Below are positions 25,318 through 34,644 of a DNA stretch of 64,000 nt, piece by piece. The stretch is from Gordonia sp. SL306 (GTDB lineage Bacteria; Actinomycetota; Actinomycetes; Mycobacteriales; Mycobacteriaceae), in contig NZ_CP113063.1 in assembly GCF_026625785.1 (NCBI RefSeq), positions 3,968,001 to 4,032,000 on the forward strand, in the 5' to 3' direction. Below the pieces are notes generated by a model. It did not search any database. It had not been told where the DNA came from and saw only the letters and a program-made list of their open reading frames with translations. The position numbers and the translations under genes were made by a program. Numbering within the stretch: position 1 is the stretch's first letter; the number at the start of each line of letters is the position of its first letter.

Positions 25318-26229
25318 TCAGGTACCGGCGTCTGTGGCTGCCGGGGCTTGCGAGGTGGAACCGTCATCGGTCGGGGCCGGTGGCCGCTGCCGGTTCGCGC
25401 GGAGGAAGAAGTAGAGGACGATCGCCACGTACAGGCACCACGCCACCACCTGCAGGACGGTCGGATCGGGGCGGACGTTGAAGATGCCGGCCAGCACGGT
25501 GCCATACCATGACGACTGGTCGTAGTGCTCGGAGATGTCGAACGCCAGCGTGCTGCCGCCGGGGAGCCATCCGACGGTCTGCAGGGCCCGCACCCCGTAG
25601 GACAAGATGCCGGCGGCGACGAAGATCAAGAAGATCCCGGTGTAGAGGAAGAACTTGTGGAAGTTCAGTCGCACCGCACCGCGATAGAGCAGCACGGTCA
25701 CCACGATCGCGACCACGATGCCCAGTAACAAACCCAGCAACGGCCACAAACTGCCCGACACGCTCTCGGCGTAACCGACCATCAACAGCGCGGTCTCAAA
25801 TCCTTCACGCCCGACGGCCAGGAACGCCAAGCCCATCACCGATACACCACCGGTGAGCAACGCATGCGACATCCCCGATTTCAGGTCCGTCGAGATGTGG
25901 GCGGCGGCCTTGCTCATCCACAACACCATGAACGTCACGATCACCACCGCGACCAGCGACGCCAACCCGGCAATCAACTCCGCGGTCAAAGTGGTGACCG
26001 TTGAGGTACCCAGATGGATGATCAGAAAGATCACGATGACCATCGCGACCGCGGCCGAGACCCCGGCCCAGATCCACTTCAACGCGTCCCGACGATCCGC
26101 CTTCACGACGAACGCCACCAAGATCATCACCACGATGCCCGTTTCGAGGCCTTCGCGAAGTCCGATGAGTCCGCTGCCGAACATCTGCGCGAAAATCGAG
26201 GGCGCGCCACCCGCGGCCAAATGCGTCAT
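25318..26229 (-). CDS. efeU: Ferrous iron permease EfeU (FTR1 family)
   Basis: The 303-residue protein has about seven membrane helices. Two FTR1 iron-binding motifs are seen: REGLETG in helix 1 (about residue 24) and REGFETALL in helix 4 (about residue 137). It is the first gene of efeUOB. An IdeR-like iron box lies 39 bp upstream of its start, which predicts repression by iron. The C-terminal tail is P/T/D-rich and cytoplasmic or periplasmic depending on helix count. Confidence 0.94.
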   Translation of the reverse strand: MTHLAAGGAPSIFAQMFGSGLIGLREGLETGIVVMILVAFVVKADRRDALKWIWAGVSAAVAMVIVIFLIIHLGTSTVTTLTAELIAGLASLVAVVIVTFMVLWMSKAAAHISTDLKSGMSHALLTGGVSVMGLAFLAVGREGFETALLMVGYAESVSGSLWPLLGLLLGIVVAIVVTVLLYRGAVRLNFHKFFLYTGIFLIFVAAGILSYGVRALQTVGWLPGGSTLAFDISEHYDQSSWYGTVLAGIFNVRPDPTVLQVVAWCLYVAIVLYFFLRANRQRPPAPTDDGSTSQAPAATDAGT

Positions 26230-26267
26230 GCCGGACTTTCTGCGACTGATTCACACTGGTGATCAGG

Positions 26268-26286
26268 TTTGGTGAGGCTAACCACG
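26268..26286. promoter_or_regulatory. IdeR/DmdR-like iron box upstream of efeUOB
   Basis: TTTGGTGAGGCTAACCACG matches about 14 of 19 positions of the known IdeR consensus TTAGGTTAGGCTAACCTAA, including the core AGGCTAACC. It lies between the divergent efeU and the lytic transglycosylase genes, closest to efeU. Confidence 0.65.
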
Positions 26287-26372
26287 TGACAGTAGCCTCG
26301 CGGCGCGGGAACCGAAAGGGGTACCCCGCAGTTGTCATGGAGAACGGGACAAACGACTCAGAAGGAGATGCA

Positions 26373-27140
26373 GTGAGGGGGCGCATGAGTGTGTGGCGTG
26401 GGGCCGGTCGCCGGCTGGTTCTGGCTCCGCTGATGATCGGCGCGACCGCGCTCGTCGCCTCCGCGTGCCTCGATCTGCCCTCACTGAACCGTCCCGACAT
26501 CCCGGACGGCATCCCGCCGGGTCCTGGCGCGCCGACCCCGTATATCGACGTCAACGCGCCGGGCCGGACCGCCGAGTTGCTCCGTGGCTGGGCAGGCCCG
26601 ATCTCGGACTCCACCGGCATCCCGCTGATCGCGCTCGAGGCATACGGCAACGCCGCCGAGATCCAGCGTCAGCAGCACCCCGAATGCGGACTCGCGTGGA
26701 CGACGCTGGCCGGGGTGGCAGCGGTGGAGAGCAAGCACGGCACCCACCACGGGACCGACATCGCGGCCAACGGTGACACCGCGCCGCCGATTCGTGGTGT
26801 GGCCCTCGACGGCACCAAGGGCAACATGCAGATCCACGACACCGATGGCGGAAAGCTGGACGGTGATCCCACGCATGATCGCGCGATGGGACCGTTCCAG
26901 TTCATCCCGGAGACGTGGAAACGCTATGGAGTGGATGCCAACGGCGACGGAAGGGCCGATCCCGACAACATCGACGACGCCGCGCTGTCGGCCGCACGGT
27001 ATCTCTGCGTGTCCTCGGGTGGTGACATGACCACACCTGAAGGCTGGGAGGATGCAGTGAAGGTCTACAACAACTCGATGAAGTACGTCCTCGATGTCCG
27101 GGACCGCGCCAACGCCTACTCGGTCAACGTCCGATACTGA
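26373..27140 (+). CDS. LpqU-like lytic murein transglycosylase, probable lipoprotein
   Basis: The 255-residue protein begins with a basic segment and a hydrophobic helix ending LVASAC, an imperfect lipobox near residue 31. It continues into an SLT-type domain: PLIALEAYGNAAEIQ, CGLAWTTLAGVAAVESKHG with the catalytic Glu, and GPFQFIPETWKRYG with the typical MGPFQFIP block. It cleaves glycan strands of peptidoglycan. GTG 26373 is chosen because GAAGGAG lies 5 nt upstream; open codons extend further up but lack a ribosome site. Its place between mazG and eno matches lpqU (Rv1022) of mycobacteria, here separated from mazG by efeUOB. Confidence 0.88.
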   Translation: MRGRMSVWRGAGRRLVLAPLMIGATALVASACLDLPSLNRPDIPDGIPPGPGAPTPYIDVNAPGRTAELLRGWAGPISDSTGIPLIALEAYGNAAEIQRQQHPECGLAWTTLAGVAAVESKHGTHHGTDIAANGDTAPPIRGVALDGTKGNMQIHDTDGGKLDGDPTHDRAMGPFQFIPETWKRYGVDANGDGRADPDNIDDAALSAARYLCVSSGGDMTTPEGWEDAVKVYNNSMKYVLDVRDRANAYSVNVRY

Positions 27141-27246
27141 GGCCCCGCGCCGGGTCCCTCCCTTGTCACGTGCGTCCACCGGCCAACGATTAGGCTTTGA
27201 CGCGTACCCGTCGGCGTTGAAGTGGCGTCGACCCCGTCGACCATAA

Positions 27247-28542
<1,296 letters not shown>

Positions 28543-28543
28543 T

Positions 28544-28549
28544 TAGCTT
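28544..28549 (+). promoter_or_regulatory. -10 hexamer TAGCTT of a leaderless divIC promoter
   Basis: TAGCTT, just after the eno stop, is followed by 6 nt and the ATG at 28556. It suggests that the downstream genes have their own promoter besides read-through from eno. Confidence 0.55.
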
Positions 28550-28555
28550 GAACCC

Positions 28556-29278
28556 ATGACATCAGGCGGGCGCCGGGAGCGGAGTGAGCGTGCCCAGCCG
28601 TCTCGCGGGATGCCGGATGGACGGCGTCATCGGGTGCGGGCTGACCGACGTGGCGGTGCCGCGCGCGGTCATGCCCGGCCCCGGTCTCCGGGGGTGACCC
28701 CAGGTCCGACGCGTCCGTCCCGGATCTCGGTGACGGAGACCGGCGAGCAGGAAGTTCATGCGGACGAGCTGGATTCGGCAGGACGGGATGCCGCCGAGGC
28801 GGAAGCCGATCCGGCCGGCCGGATCTCCTCTCGCGCGCGGCGCTCGTCGACGCGACGAACGCGCAGGCGCACCTTCGATCGCGCCTCGCTGACCGCCCGG
28901 TGGGAGGGTCTCGATGCCAAGCGGGCGATCATCCTAGCGCTGGTCATCAGCGTTGTCGCGCTGACGCTTGCGATGCCGGTCCGAACCTATTTCTCGCAGC
29001 GTTCGGAGTTCGATCAGCTGCGGGCGGGCAACGAGCGCCTCCGATCTGAGGTCACCGACTATCAGCAGAAGGTGAACGAGCAGGGTGACCCGGCATATAT
29101 CGAGGCGAAGGCGCGCGAGCGCCTTCAGTTCGTGCGGCCGGGCGAGAAGGCCGTGGTGATGATGTACCCCGATGACGATGCGCGGGTCGCCGCGCAGAAG
29201 AAGGCCGAGGAGCGCGCCCGCAACCCCTGGTACGGCAATCTCTGGGAATCCGTGTCGACCCCTCCGAACGCCAAGTGA
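28556..29278 (+). CDS. Septum formation initiator, DivIC/FtsB family
   Basis: The 240-residue protein has a long, basic, disordered N-terminus (about 120 residues rich in Arg/Ser/Pro), one membrane helix (AIILALVISVVALTLAMPV, about 125-143), and a short extracytoplasmic coiled coil FSQRSEFDQLRAGNERLRSEV. A conserved IEAKARERLQFVRPGEKAVVM follows. This is the architecture of actinobacterial FtsB/DivIC (Rv1024-like), which links FtsQ and FtsL in the divisome. It overlaps the DUF501 gene by 4 nt. Confidence 0.9.
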   Translation: MTSGGRRERSERAQPSRGMPDGRRHRVRADRRGGAARGHARPRSPGVTPGPTRPSRISVTETGEQEVHADELDSAGRDAAEAEADPAGRISSRARRSSTRRTRRRTFDRASLTARWEGLDAKRAIILALVISVVALTLAMPVRTYFSQRSEFDQLRAGNERLRSEVTDYQQKVNEQGDPAYIEAKARERLQFVRPGEKAVVMMYPDDDARVAAQKKAEERARNPWYGNLWESVSTPPNAK

Positions 29279-29805
29279 GCGTCTCTGCAACCGACCTGGC
29301 CACCATCGCCGCGCAACTCGGTCGGGAGCCGCGTGGCGTCGTGGAGGTCAGCTATCGCACACCAGACGGTGCACCGGCGGTCATCAAGACCACTCCTCGG
29401 TTGCCCGACGGCACGCCGTTCCCGACGCTCTATTACCTGACCGATCCGCGGCTCACCGCCGAGGCGAGTCGTCAGGAGTCGGCCGGGGTGATGAAGGAGA
29501 TGACCGCGCGCCTGGGCGCCGATGCCGAGTTGGCGGCGGCCTATCGTCGCGCCCACGAGTCGTACCTCGCCGAGCGTGATGCGATCGAGTCGCTGGGCAC
29601 CGATTTCACCGGCGGCGGCATGCCCGATCGGGTGAAGTGTCTGCACGTGCTGATCGCACATTCGCTCGCGAAGGGGCCCGGTCTGAACCCGCTGGGCGAC
29701 GAGTCCGTCGCGCTGGCGGCCGAAGGGCCCTTGCGCGGCACGGCAATTCCTGCGGACTGGCCCCGCTATGCGCACACCGACAACTCTGAGGACGACCCAG
29801 AGTGA
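29275..29805 (+). CDS. DUF501-family protein
   Basis: The 176-residue soluble protein is of the conserved actinobacterial family found between divIC and ppx (Rv1025-like). Recognisable blocks are REPRGVVEVSYR, PFPTLYYLTDP and the cysteine-bearing MPDRVKCLHVLIAHSLAKG. Function is unknown. The GTG start overlaps the divIC stop (GTGA), and its own stop overlaps the ppx start the same way, so all three are co-translated. Confidence 0.92.
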   Translation: MSVSATDLATIAAQLGREPRGVVEVSYRTPDGAPAVIKTTPRLPDGTPFPTLYYLTDPRLTAEASRQESAGVMKEMTARLGADAELAAAYRRAHESYLAERDAIESLGTDFTGGGMPDRVKCLHVLIAHSLAKGPGLNPLGDESVALAAEGPLRGTAIPADWPRYAHTDNSEDDPE

Positions 29806-30770
29806 CCGTCGTGGGGGCCGTGGATTGCGGAACCAACTCGATCCGCCTGCTGGTCGCCGAGCGCAGCGAGGAGGCGGATCGAGATCACTCCTCGAGCCCA
29901 CTCGTCGACATCCACCGCGAGATGCGCGTCGTCCGGCTCGGCGAGGGCGTCGACGCCAATGGTGAGTTCGCCCCGGCAGCCATCGAACGCACCCGAAAGG
30001 CGTTGTCGGACTACGCCGACATCATGGTGGCGGCGGGCGTCGAACGTGTCCGTATGGTCGCGACGTCGGCGACCCGTGATGCCTCCAACCGCGACGACTT
30101 CTTCGCGATGACCTCGGAGATCCTGGGTCGGGTGGTGCCCGGTGCAGGCGCCGAGGTGATCACCGGTGACGAGGAGGCGCGGCTGTCGTTCCGCGGCGCG
30201 GTCGGCGAACTCGACGCTGCGAGTGGGCCTTTCGTGGTCACCGATCTCGGTGGTGGATCGACGGAGGTCGTGGTGGGTGATGCCGACGGCGTGCGCGCCG
30301 CGTACTCCGCAGACATCGGTTGCGTCCGGCTGACCGAACGGTGTCTCCCGTCGGACCCGCCGACCACCGACGAGGTGGTGGCGGCGCGTGAGTTCGCACG
30401 CGGCCGACTCGATCCGGCCTTCGCCGCGGTGCCCGTCGACGATGCCCGCACCTGGGTGGGTGTGGCCGGCACGATGACCACGTTGTCGGCGGTGGGTGCG
30501 GGACTGGCCGAATACGACCCGGAGGTCATCCATCTCTCACGTATCTCGCTCGACGATCTCGACGTGGTGTGCCGGCGGCTGGTCGGGATGACCCGGGCCG
30601 AGCGGGCCGCGCTCGGTCCCATGCACCCCGGCCGGGTCGACGTGATCGGCGGTGGTGCCCTGGTCACCATGGAACTCGCCCGGGTTCTGCGGGAGCGCGC
30701 CGAGATCACCGACCTCGTGGTCAGTGAACACGACATCCTCGACGGCATCGCGCTGGGTCTGCTGGACTGA
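29802..30770 (+). CDS. ppx: Exopolyphosphatase / pppGpp phosphohydrolase family protein (Ppx2-like)
   Basis: The 322-residue protein has the ASKHA phosphate loops GAVDCGTNSIRLLVAE (residues 5-20) and VTDLGGGSTEVVVG (about 146), and ends VVSEHDILDGIALGLL, conserved in Ppx/GppA. It is the short, two-domain form equivalent to mycobacterial Rv1026 and lacks the C-terminal HD domain of E. coli GppA. It may hydrolyse polyphosphate or (p)ppGpp. GTG start overlaps the DUF501 stop. Confidence 0.92.
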   Translation: MTVVGAVDCGTNSIRLLVAERSEEADRDHSSSPLVDIHREMRVVRLGEGVDANGEFAPAAIERTRKALSDYADIMVAAGVERVRMVATSATRDASNRDDFFAMTSEILGRVVPGAGAEVITGDEEARLSFRGAVGELDAASGPFVVTDLGGGSTEVVVGDADGVRAAYSADIGCVRLTERCLPSDPPTTDEVVAAREFARGRLDPAFAAVPVDDARTWVGVAGTMTTLSAVGAGLAEYDPEVIHLSRISLDDLDVVCRRLVGMTRAERAALGPMHPGRVDVIGGGALVTMELARVLRERAEITDLVVSEHDILDGIALGLLD

Positions 30771-30784
30771 GTTTATTTCAATCG

Positions 30785-30802
30785 CCCAACACATTTGTTG
30801 GG
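30785..30802. promoter_or_regulatory. Operator palindrome CCCAACA-N4-TGTTGGG of the RES-Xre module
   Basis: Perfect 7-bp arms lie at 30785-30791 and 30796-30802. The site fills the -35/-10 spacer: the -10 hexamer TACGAT starts at the next base. Binding by the Xre antitoxin would block the promoter directly. Confidence 0.75.
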
Positions 30803-30808
30803 TACGAT
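30803..30808 (+). promoter_or_regulatory. -10 hexamer TACGAT of the toxin-antitoxin operon
   Basis: TACGAT lies 6 nt before ATG 30815, predicting a leaderless transcript starting at the antitoxin ATG. Confidence 0.7.
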
Positions 30809-30814
30809 CGGGTG

Positions 30815-31216
30815 ATGACCACCGCACGTGTGAGCGACCTGCCGAAGAAGTCGCGCCGTCCGGGATCGAGATCCGCCGACCGCCTCGACCCACTGGCTCC
30901 GAGCCGGGTCGGTTACCTCGCCGACAGCTTCGGCAAGGCACGCCTGGCGGAGCTGATCGGCGTGAGTCGATCCCAGCCGACGCGGTGGATCTCCGGAGAG
31001 GAGTTCCCGGGCCCGATTGCCGCACCGTTGCTGATCGACCTCGAGCACGTCTACGCCCGTGCTCGGCTGATCTGGGGTGAGCAGGCCGCACAGACATGGC
31101 TGACGAGTCAGAACGCCCATCTCGGCGGGGCTCGACCGATCGACGCCCTCAAACAGGCGGGCGCGGCGGGGGTGCTCACCGCACTCGACGCCGAATCGTG
31201 GGGCGGGGCAGCCTGA
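30815..31216 (+). CDS. Xre/MbcA/ParS-type antitoxin of a RES-Xre toxin-antitoxin system
   Basis: The 133-residue protein has a helix-turn-helix in the first 60 residues (GYLADSFGKARLAELIGVSRSQPTRWISGEE) and a C-terminal antitoxin domain of the MbcA/ParS/Xre type (DUF2384-like), ending ARPIDALKQAGAAGVLTALDAESWG. That tail normally plugs the toxin active site. ATG 30815 is preferred over the GTG one codon earlier because of the promoter spacing. The toxin TTG follows the stop immediately. The first 25 residues are basic and probably disordered. Confidence 0.88.
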   Translation: MTTARVSDLPKKSRRPGSRSADRLDPLAPSRVGYLADSFGKARLAELIGVSRSQPTRWISGEEFPGPIAAPLLIDLEHVYARARLIWGEQAAQTWLTSQNAHLGGARPIDALKQAGAAGVLTALDAESWGGAA

Positions 31217-31774
31217 TTGCTCGTCTATCGGGTTTTTCCGTACCTCGAATCCGCCGTGACCGGTCGTCCCGGCCATCCGCTGTACGAGCACCGGCCGCAG
31301 GTCGGTGGCCGCATCGATCATCCGGATCACTACGTCTGGTACGTCTCGCGGCACGCGGAGGCGGCATGCGGTGAGAGCTTCGGCAACCTCCGCGAATGGG
31401 TGGACGACATGTTCGAGTTCCCGCAGTTGCCGGGTGCTCGTCGCGCACTCGGCACGTTCCGACTAGCCGATGACCTGCGGATACTCGATCTCGACGATCC
31501 TGCCCAGCTGGTGCGACTTGGACTGCGCCCGTCGCACGTCGTCGGGCGCAATCTCACTCTCACACAACGGTGGGGGCATCAGATCTGGTCCGAGTCCGAC
31601 GCGCGCGGCGACCGCGCGTGGGAGGCCGTGTCGTGGTGGTCATATCACCGGCCACAGTGGAGTGTGCTGGCATCGTGGACGCGTCCCGAGGTGGTAGCGG
31701 TCGACGATCTGGACCTCGGCCACCCGGCCATCGTGGACGCGGCCGAATCGCTGCTCCGGCCGATCGTCGACTGA
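31217..31774 (+). CDS. RES-domain toxin (NAD+ phosphorylase/glycohydrolase type)
   Basis: The 185-residue protein is a RES-domain toxin; characterised members deplete NAD+. By pattern, R32 (GGRID), Y42 (VWYVS) and E53 (AACGESFG) fit the catalytic Arg-Tyr-Glu, and S139 in WEAVSWWSYHRPQW fits the serine of the name; this alignment was made by eye. The TTG start is right after the antitoxin TGA (0 nt), a weak start that would keep toxin below antitoxin. The stop is in a 15-bp palindrome shared with the opposite gene. The module is like MbcTA of mycobacteria and Xre-RES pairs elsewhere. Confidence 0.87.
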   Translation: MLVYRVFPYLESAVTGRPGHPLYEHRPQVGGRIDHPDHYVWYVSRHAEAACGESFGNLREWVDDMFEFPQLPGARRALGTFRLADDLRILDLDDPAQLVRLGLRPSHVVGRNLTLTQRWGHQIWSESDARGDRAWEAVSWWSYHRPQWSVLASWTRPEVVAVDDLDLGHPAIVDAAESLLRPIVD

Positions 31775-31785
31775 TCCTGGATCAG
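31771..31785. terminator. 15-bp palindrome holding the stop codons of both convergent genes
   Basis: CTGATCC-T-GGATCAG contains the TGA of the RES gene (31772-31774) and the complementary TCA of the DUF4395 gene (31782-31784). Seven base pairs are too few for a strong terminator on their own. Confidence 0.35.
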
Positions 31786-32285
31786 GTGGCCGCGGGAGTG
31801 CGCAACGACAAGTTGTTGCAGGCCTCGCACACGGTTTCGGGAATGATGCCGCGACGCTGCAGGAAACCGAATGCGACACAACCGAGGCAGAGGCCGAACA
31901 CGAACTCGAGCCCGGCGGCCACGATGAGGAGACCGACGACGATCTGTGCCGCCGATCCCACGCCGAGCAATGACAGCAGGAGGGCGGTGCCGCTGAAGAC
32001 CAACCCGATGGTCTGTGCGAATCGCTTCGGCGGTCCCGGGACGAGCTTCGATTTACGCCAGATCTTGGGCGCGATCACGCGGACGGAGAGCTGCCCGAAC
32101 GGCGAGAACCGTGGGCCGGCCATCACTCGTAGCAGAAAGCCGAGCGCGAGGAGTGCATACACGACGGGACTGTTCACCAGGATCGCGACAACGGCGAGGA
32201 GGATGACCAGTCCGGCGGTCGATCGCGCCGCGTAGTCGTTGACGGGATTGGGAAACGTCAGCGCCGAGGGCAATGAACGGGACAC
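31782..32285 (-). CDS. DUF4395-family membrane protein
   Basis: The 167-residue protein has four hydrophobic helices (AGLVILLAVVAILVNSPVV, ALLALGFLLRVMAG, GLVFSGTALLLSLLGVG, IVVGLLIVAAGLEFVFG) and the DUF4395 signature with conserved cysteines in LCLGCVAFGFLQRRGIIPETVCEAC. The N-terminal FPNPVNDYAARSTAG is typical. Such proteins often neighbour thioredoxin or sulfurtransferase genes, but not here. The GTG at 32285 is chosen because AGGAGG lies 4 nt upstream; a TTG six codons earlier is also open but would lie over that site. Confidence 0.85.
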   Translation of the reverse strand: MSRSLPSALTFPNPVNDYAARSTAGLVILLAVVAILVNSPVVYALLALGFLLRVMAGPRFSPFGQLSVRVIAPKIWRKSKLVPGPPKRFAQTIGLVFSGTALLLSLLGVGSAAQIVVGLLIVAAGLEFVFGLCLGCVAFGFLQRRGIIPETVCEACNNLSLRTPAAT

Positions 32286-32351
32286 GGGACCTCCTGGAGA
32301 CAACGACGGCTCAGGATAGGTACAACCGCGCTAGCAGGGCAAATGTTCCGC

Positions 32352-34175
32352 TCACGCCGGTTCGAAGGTGGCGATGGTCGCCAGGACGTCGTCGCCGTAC
32401 TGCTCGAGCTTCGCGTCGCCGATGCCCGACACACTGCGCAGTTGTTCCGGGGTCTCGGGGCGGCGGGCCGCCAGTTCCCGGAGTGTGGCGTCGTTGAACA
32501 CGACGTATGGGGGGACGCCGCGGCTCGAGGCCTCGGCCTTTCGCCAGGAACGCAGGTGTTCGAACAGTTCACGGTCGGCCTCGGGGAGATCGTCGGCAGG
32601 CTTCGCCGACCGGCTACGGGTGACGCTCCGCACCGGATCGTTCCGCAGCATCACCGCGACGTCGCCGCGCAGTACCGGCCCGCTCTTCTCGGTGAGTGTC
32701 AGCACCCCGTAATCGCCTTGCGGCGCGATGATCCCGGTCGCGACCAGCTGTCGGATCGCGCTGCGCCAGCCCGCTGCGTCGAGCTCGGTGCCGATCCCGT
32801 AGGTGGTGAGCCGGTCGTGGCCGAACTCCCGGATACGGGCTGTTTCGGCACCGCGCAGGATGTCGACGAGATGTCCGGCGCCGAAGGACTGCCGGAACTC
32901 GCGCTGTAACCGGACGATCGTGGACAGCAGCTTCTGTGCAGGGACCGTCCCGTCCGAGGTGGCCGGCGGGCTCAGGCAGGTGTCGCAGTTTCCGCAGGGC
33001 TGGGTCGCGTCCTGGCCGAAGTACCGCAGGAGCTGCCCGCGCCGGCAGTCGACGGTCTCGCACAACGCCAACATCGCGTCGAGGTGCTGCTGCTGGACTC
33101 GACGATGGTTCGCGTCGCCGTCGGACTGGTCGATGAGCCGCCGTTGCTGCATGACGTCGGCCAGGCCGTAGGTCATCCAGGCCACCGAAGGCAGACCGTC
33201 ACGTCCTGCGCGGCCGGTCTCCTGGTAGTAGCCCTCCACACTCTTCGGCAGATCGATGTGCGCGACGAAGCGGACGTCTGGTTTGTCGATCCCCATGCCG
33301 AACGCGATCGTCGCGACCACCACGACGCCGTCGGCGCGCAGGAACCTCTCGAGTGTCCGCTGACGGACGGTGCGGTCGAGGCCTGCGTGATAGGGCATCG
33401 CGTCGACGCCGTTGGCCGCGAGGAACTCGGCGGTCTTCTCGACCGACGCCCGGCTCAGGGCATACACGATGCCCGTGGCCGGCACGCCGTCTACCACGCC
33501 CTCGCTGCGGATGAACGCCAGCAGCTGTTTGCGCGGTTCGGCTTTCCCGACGATGCGGTAGGTGATGTTCGGCCGGTCGAAGTCCGCCACGAAATGGCGG
33601 GCGCCGCCCAGGTGCAGTCGTTCGGTGATCTCGGCATGGGTTCGTGCGGTCGCGGTCGCGGTCAGCGCGATCCGCGGGACGTCGGGCCACAGCTCGGCCA
33701 ATTCTCCGAGCGCCAGGTAGTCCGGCCGGAAATCGTGACCCCACTGGGACACGCAGTGCGCTTCGTCGATGGCGAAGAGCGCGATCTTCCCTTGTTGCAG
33801 GAGGTTTCGCGTTCCTGCGGTGTTGAGGCGCTCGGGTGCCACGTACAGGAGGTCGAGCTCGCCCGAGCGAAATGCGTCCTCCACCGCGGCCCGTTCGTCG
33901 GGCATCTGGGTGGAGTTCAGGTACGCGGCGCTGACACCGAGTTCACGAAGTGCCGCCACCTGGTCGGCCATGAGCGCGATGAGTGGCGAGACCACGATGC
34001 CGCACCCGTCGCGAACCATCGCCGGGACCTGATAGCAGAGACTCTTGCCGCCGCCCGTCGGCATGAGGACCACGGCATCTCCGCCGCCGACCACGTGCCC
34101 GACGATCTCTTCCTGGTCGCCGCGGAACGACTCATATCCGAAAGTGGACTCCAGCACGTGCCACATGTCCGACAT
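32352..34175 (-). CDS. recQ: ATP-dependent DNA helicase RecQ
   Basis: This 3'-5' helicase acts in recombination and fork repair. The 607-residue protein has all parts: motif 0 FGYESFRGDQ, Walker A MPTGGGKS (residues 38-45), DEAH box IDEAHCVSQWGHDFRPDY, motif VI YYQETGRAGRDGLPS, and the RQC zinc-binding cysteines in ALCETVDCRRGQLL and PCGNCDTC. It ends in an HRDC domain (LRSWRKAEASSRGVPPYVVFND). ATG 34175 is favoured over a GTG two codons upstream because TAACCT ends 7 nt before it. RecQ is absent from M. tuberculosis but found in many other actinobacteria. Confidence 0.96.
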   Translation of the reverse strand: MSDMWHVLESTFGYESFRGDQEEIVGHVVGGGDAVVLMPTGGGKSLCYQVPAMVRDGCGIVVSPLIALMADQVAALRELGVSAAYLNSTQMPDERAAVEDAFRSGELDLLYVAPERLNTAGTRNLLQQGKIALFAIDEAHCVSQWGHDFRPDYLALGELAELWPDVPRIALTATATARTHAEITERLHLGGARHFVADFDRPNITYRIVGKAEPRKQLLAFIRSEGVVDGVPATGIVYALSRASVEKTAEFLAANGVDAMPYHAGLDRTVRQRTLERFLRADGVVVVATIAFGMGIDKPDVRFVAHIDLPKSVEGYYQETGRAGRDGLPSVAWMTYGLADVMQQRRLIDQSDGDANHRRVQQQHLDAMLALCETVDCRRGQLLRYFGQDATQPCGNCDTCLSPPATSDGTVPAQKLLSTIVRLQREFRQSFGAGHLVDILRGAETARIREFGHDRLTTYGIGTELDAAGWRSAIRQLVATGIIAPQGDYGVLTLTEKSGPVLRGDVAVMLRNDPVRSVTRSRSAKPADDLPEADRELFEHLRSWRKAEASSRGVPPYVVFNDATLRELAARRPETPEQLRSVSGIGDAKLEQYGDDVLATIATFEPA

Positions 34176-34182
34176 GGGCACA

Positions 34183-34188
34183 AGGTTA
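34183..34188 (-). promoter_or_regulatory. -10 hexamer TAACCT of leaderless recQ
   Basis: On the minus strand TAACCT is followed by TGTGCCC and then ATG 34175; no Shine-Dalgarno is seen. Confidence 0.45.
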
Positions 34189-34201
34189 CTGGCGTCGTGT
34201 G

Positions 34202-34576
34202 TCAGGGTTGCTCGCCCGGCAGCTCGCCGACATCGACTGGTTCCTCCGGGACATCGTCTGCGCCCGCGAGAGCAGCCGGCTCGGATGCGGGCAGCTCGCC
34301 GAGATCGACCGGATCGCCGATCTCGTCATCCTCGACGGCGTCGCCGCCCTCGAGGATGTCCTCCTCGTCGACATCGAGGATGCCGCGCTCCTCGTCCTGT
34401 CGGGCCTTACGGGCTGCGTCACGCATCTCGAAGCCGTCGGTGACGAGGTCACCGATCTCCCGTGCGACGCCGGCGACTGCTCCGGTGATGATGGTGGCGA
34501 TCTGACCCACGTGGGTGGCCGTCGATTCGACCAACTCCTGGACCAGATCCTTGTTGCGTTCGATGCGATCGACCAT
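34202..34576 (-). CDS. Small conserved-type protein with acidic repeat tail
   Basis: The 124-residue protein is not recognised. Residues 1-60 are amphipathic and helical (MVDRIERNKDLVQELV, then HVGQIATIITGAVAGVAREIGDLVTDGFEM), suggesting membrane-surface or phasin-like association. Residues 60-124 are strongly acidic and contain a repeated motif, PVDLGELPASEP and PVDVGELPGEQP. ATG 34576 is chosen because GAGGGGA lies 6 nt before it; the longer frame to 34648 would overlap the desaturase end. Reading order suggests its own promoter or read-through from the desaturase operon. Confidence 0.7.
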   Translation of the reverse strand: MVDRIERNKDLVQELVESTATHVGQIATIITGAVAGVAREIGDLVTDGFEMRDAARKARQDEERGILDVDEEDILEGGDAVEDDEIGDPVDLGELPASEPAALAGADDVPEEPVDVGELPGEQP

Positions 34577-34644
34577 GGTGAGTCCCCTCGAGCTGATGGT
34601 CGGTGGATGTGCACCGAGAATACCTCTGTGCGCACCCACCGTCG

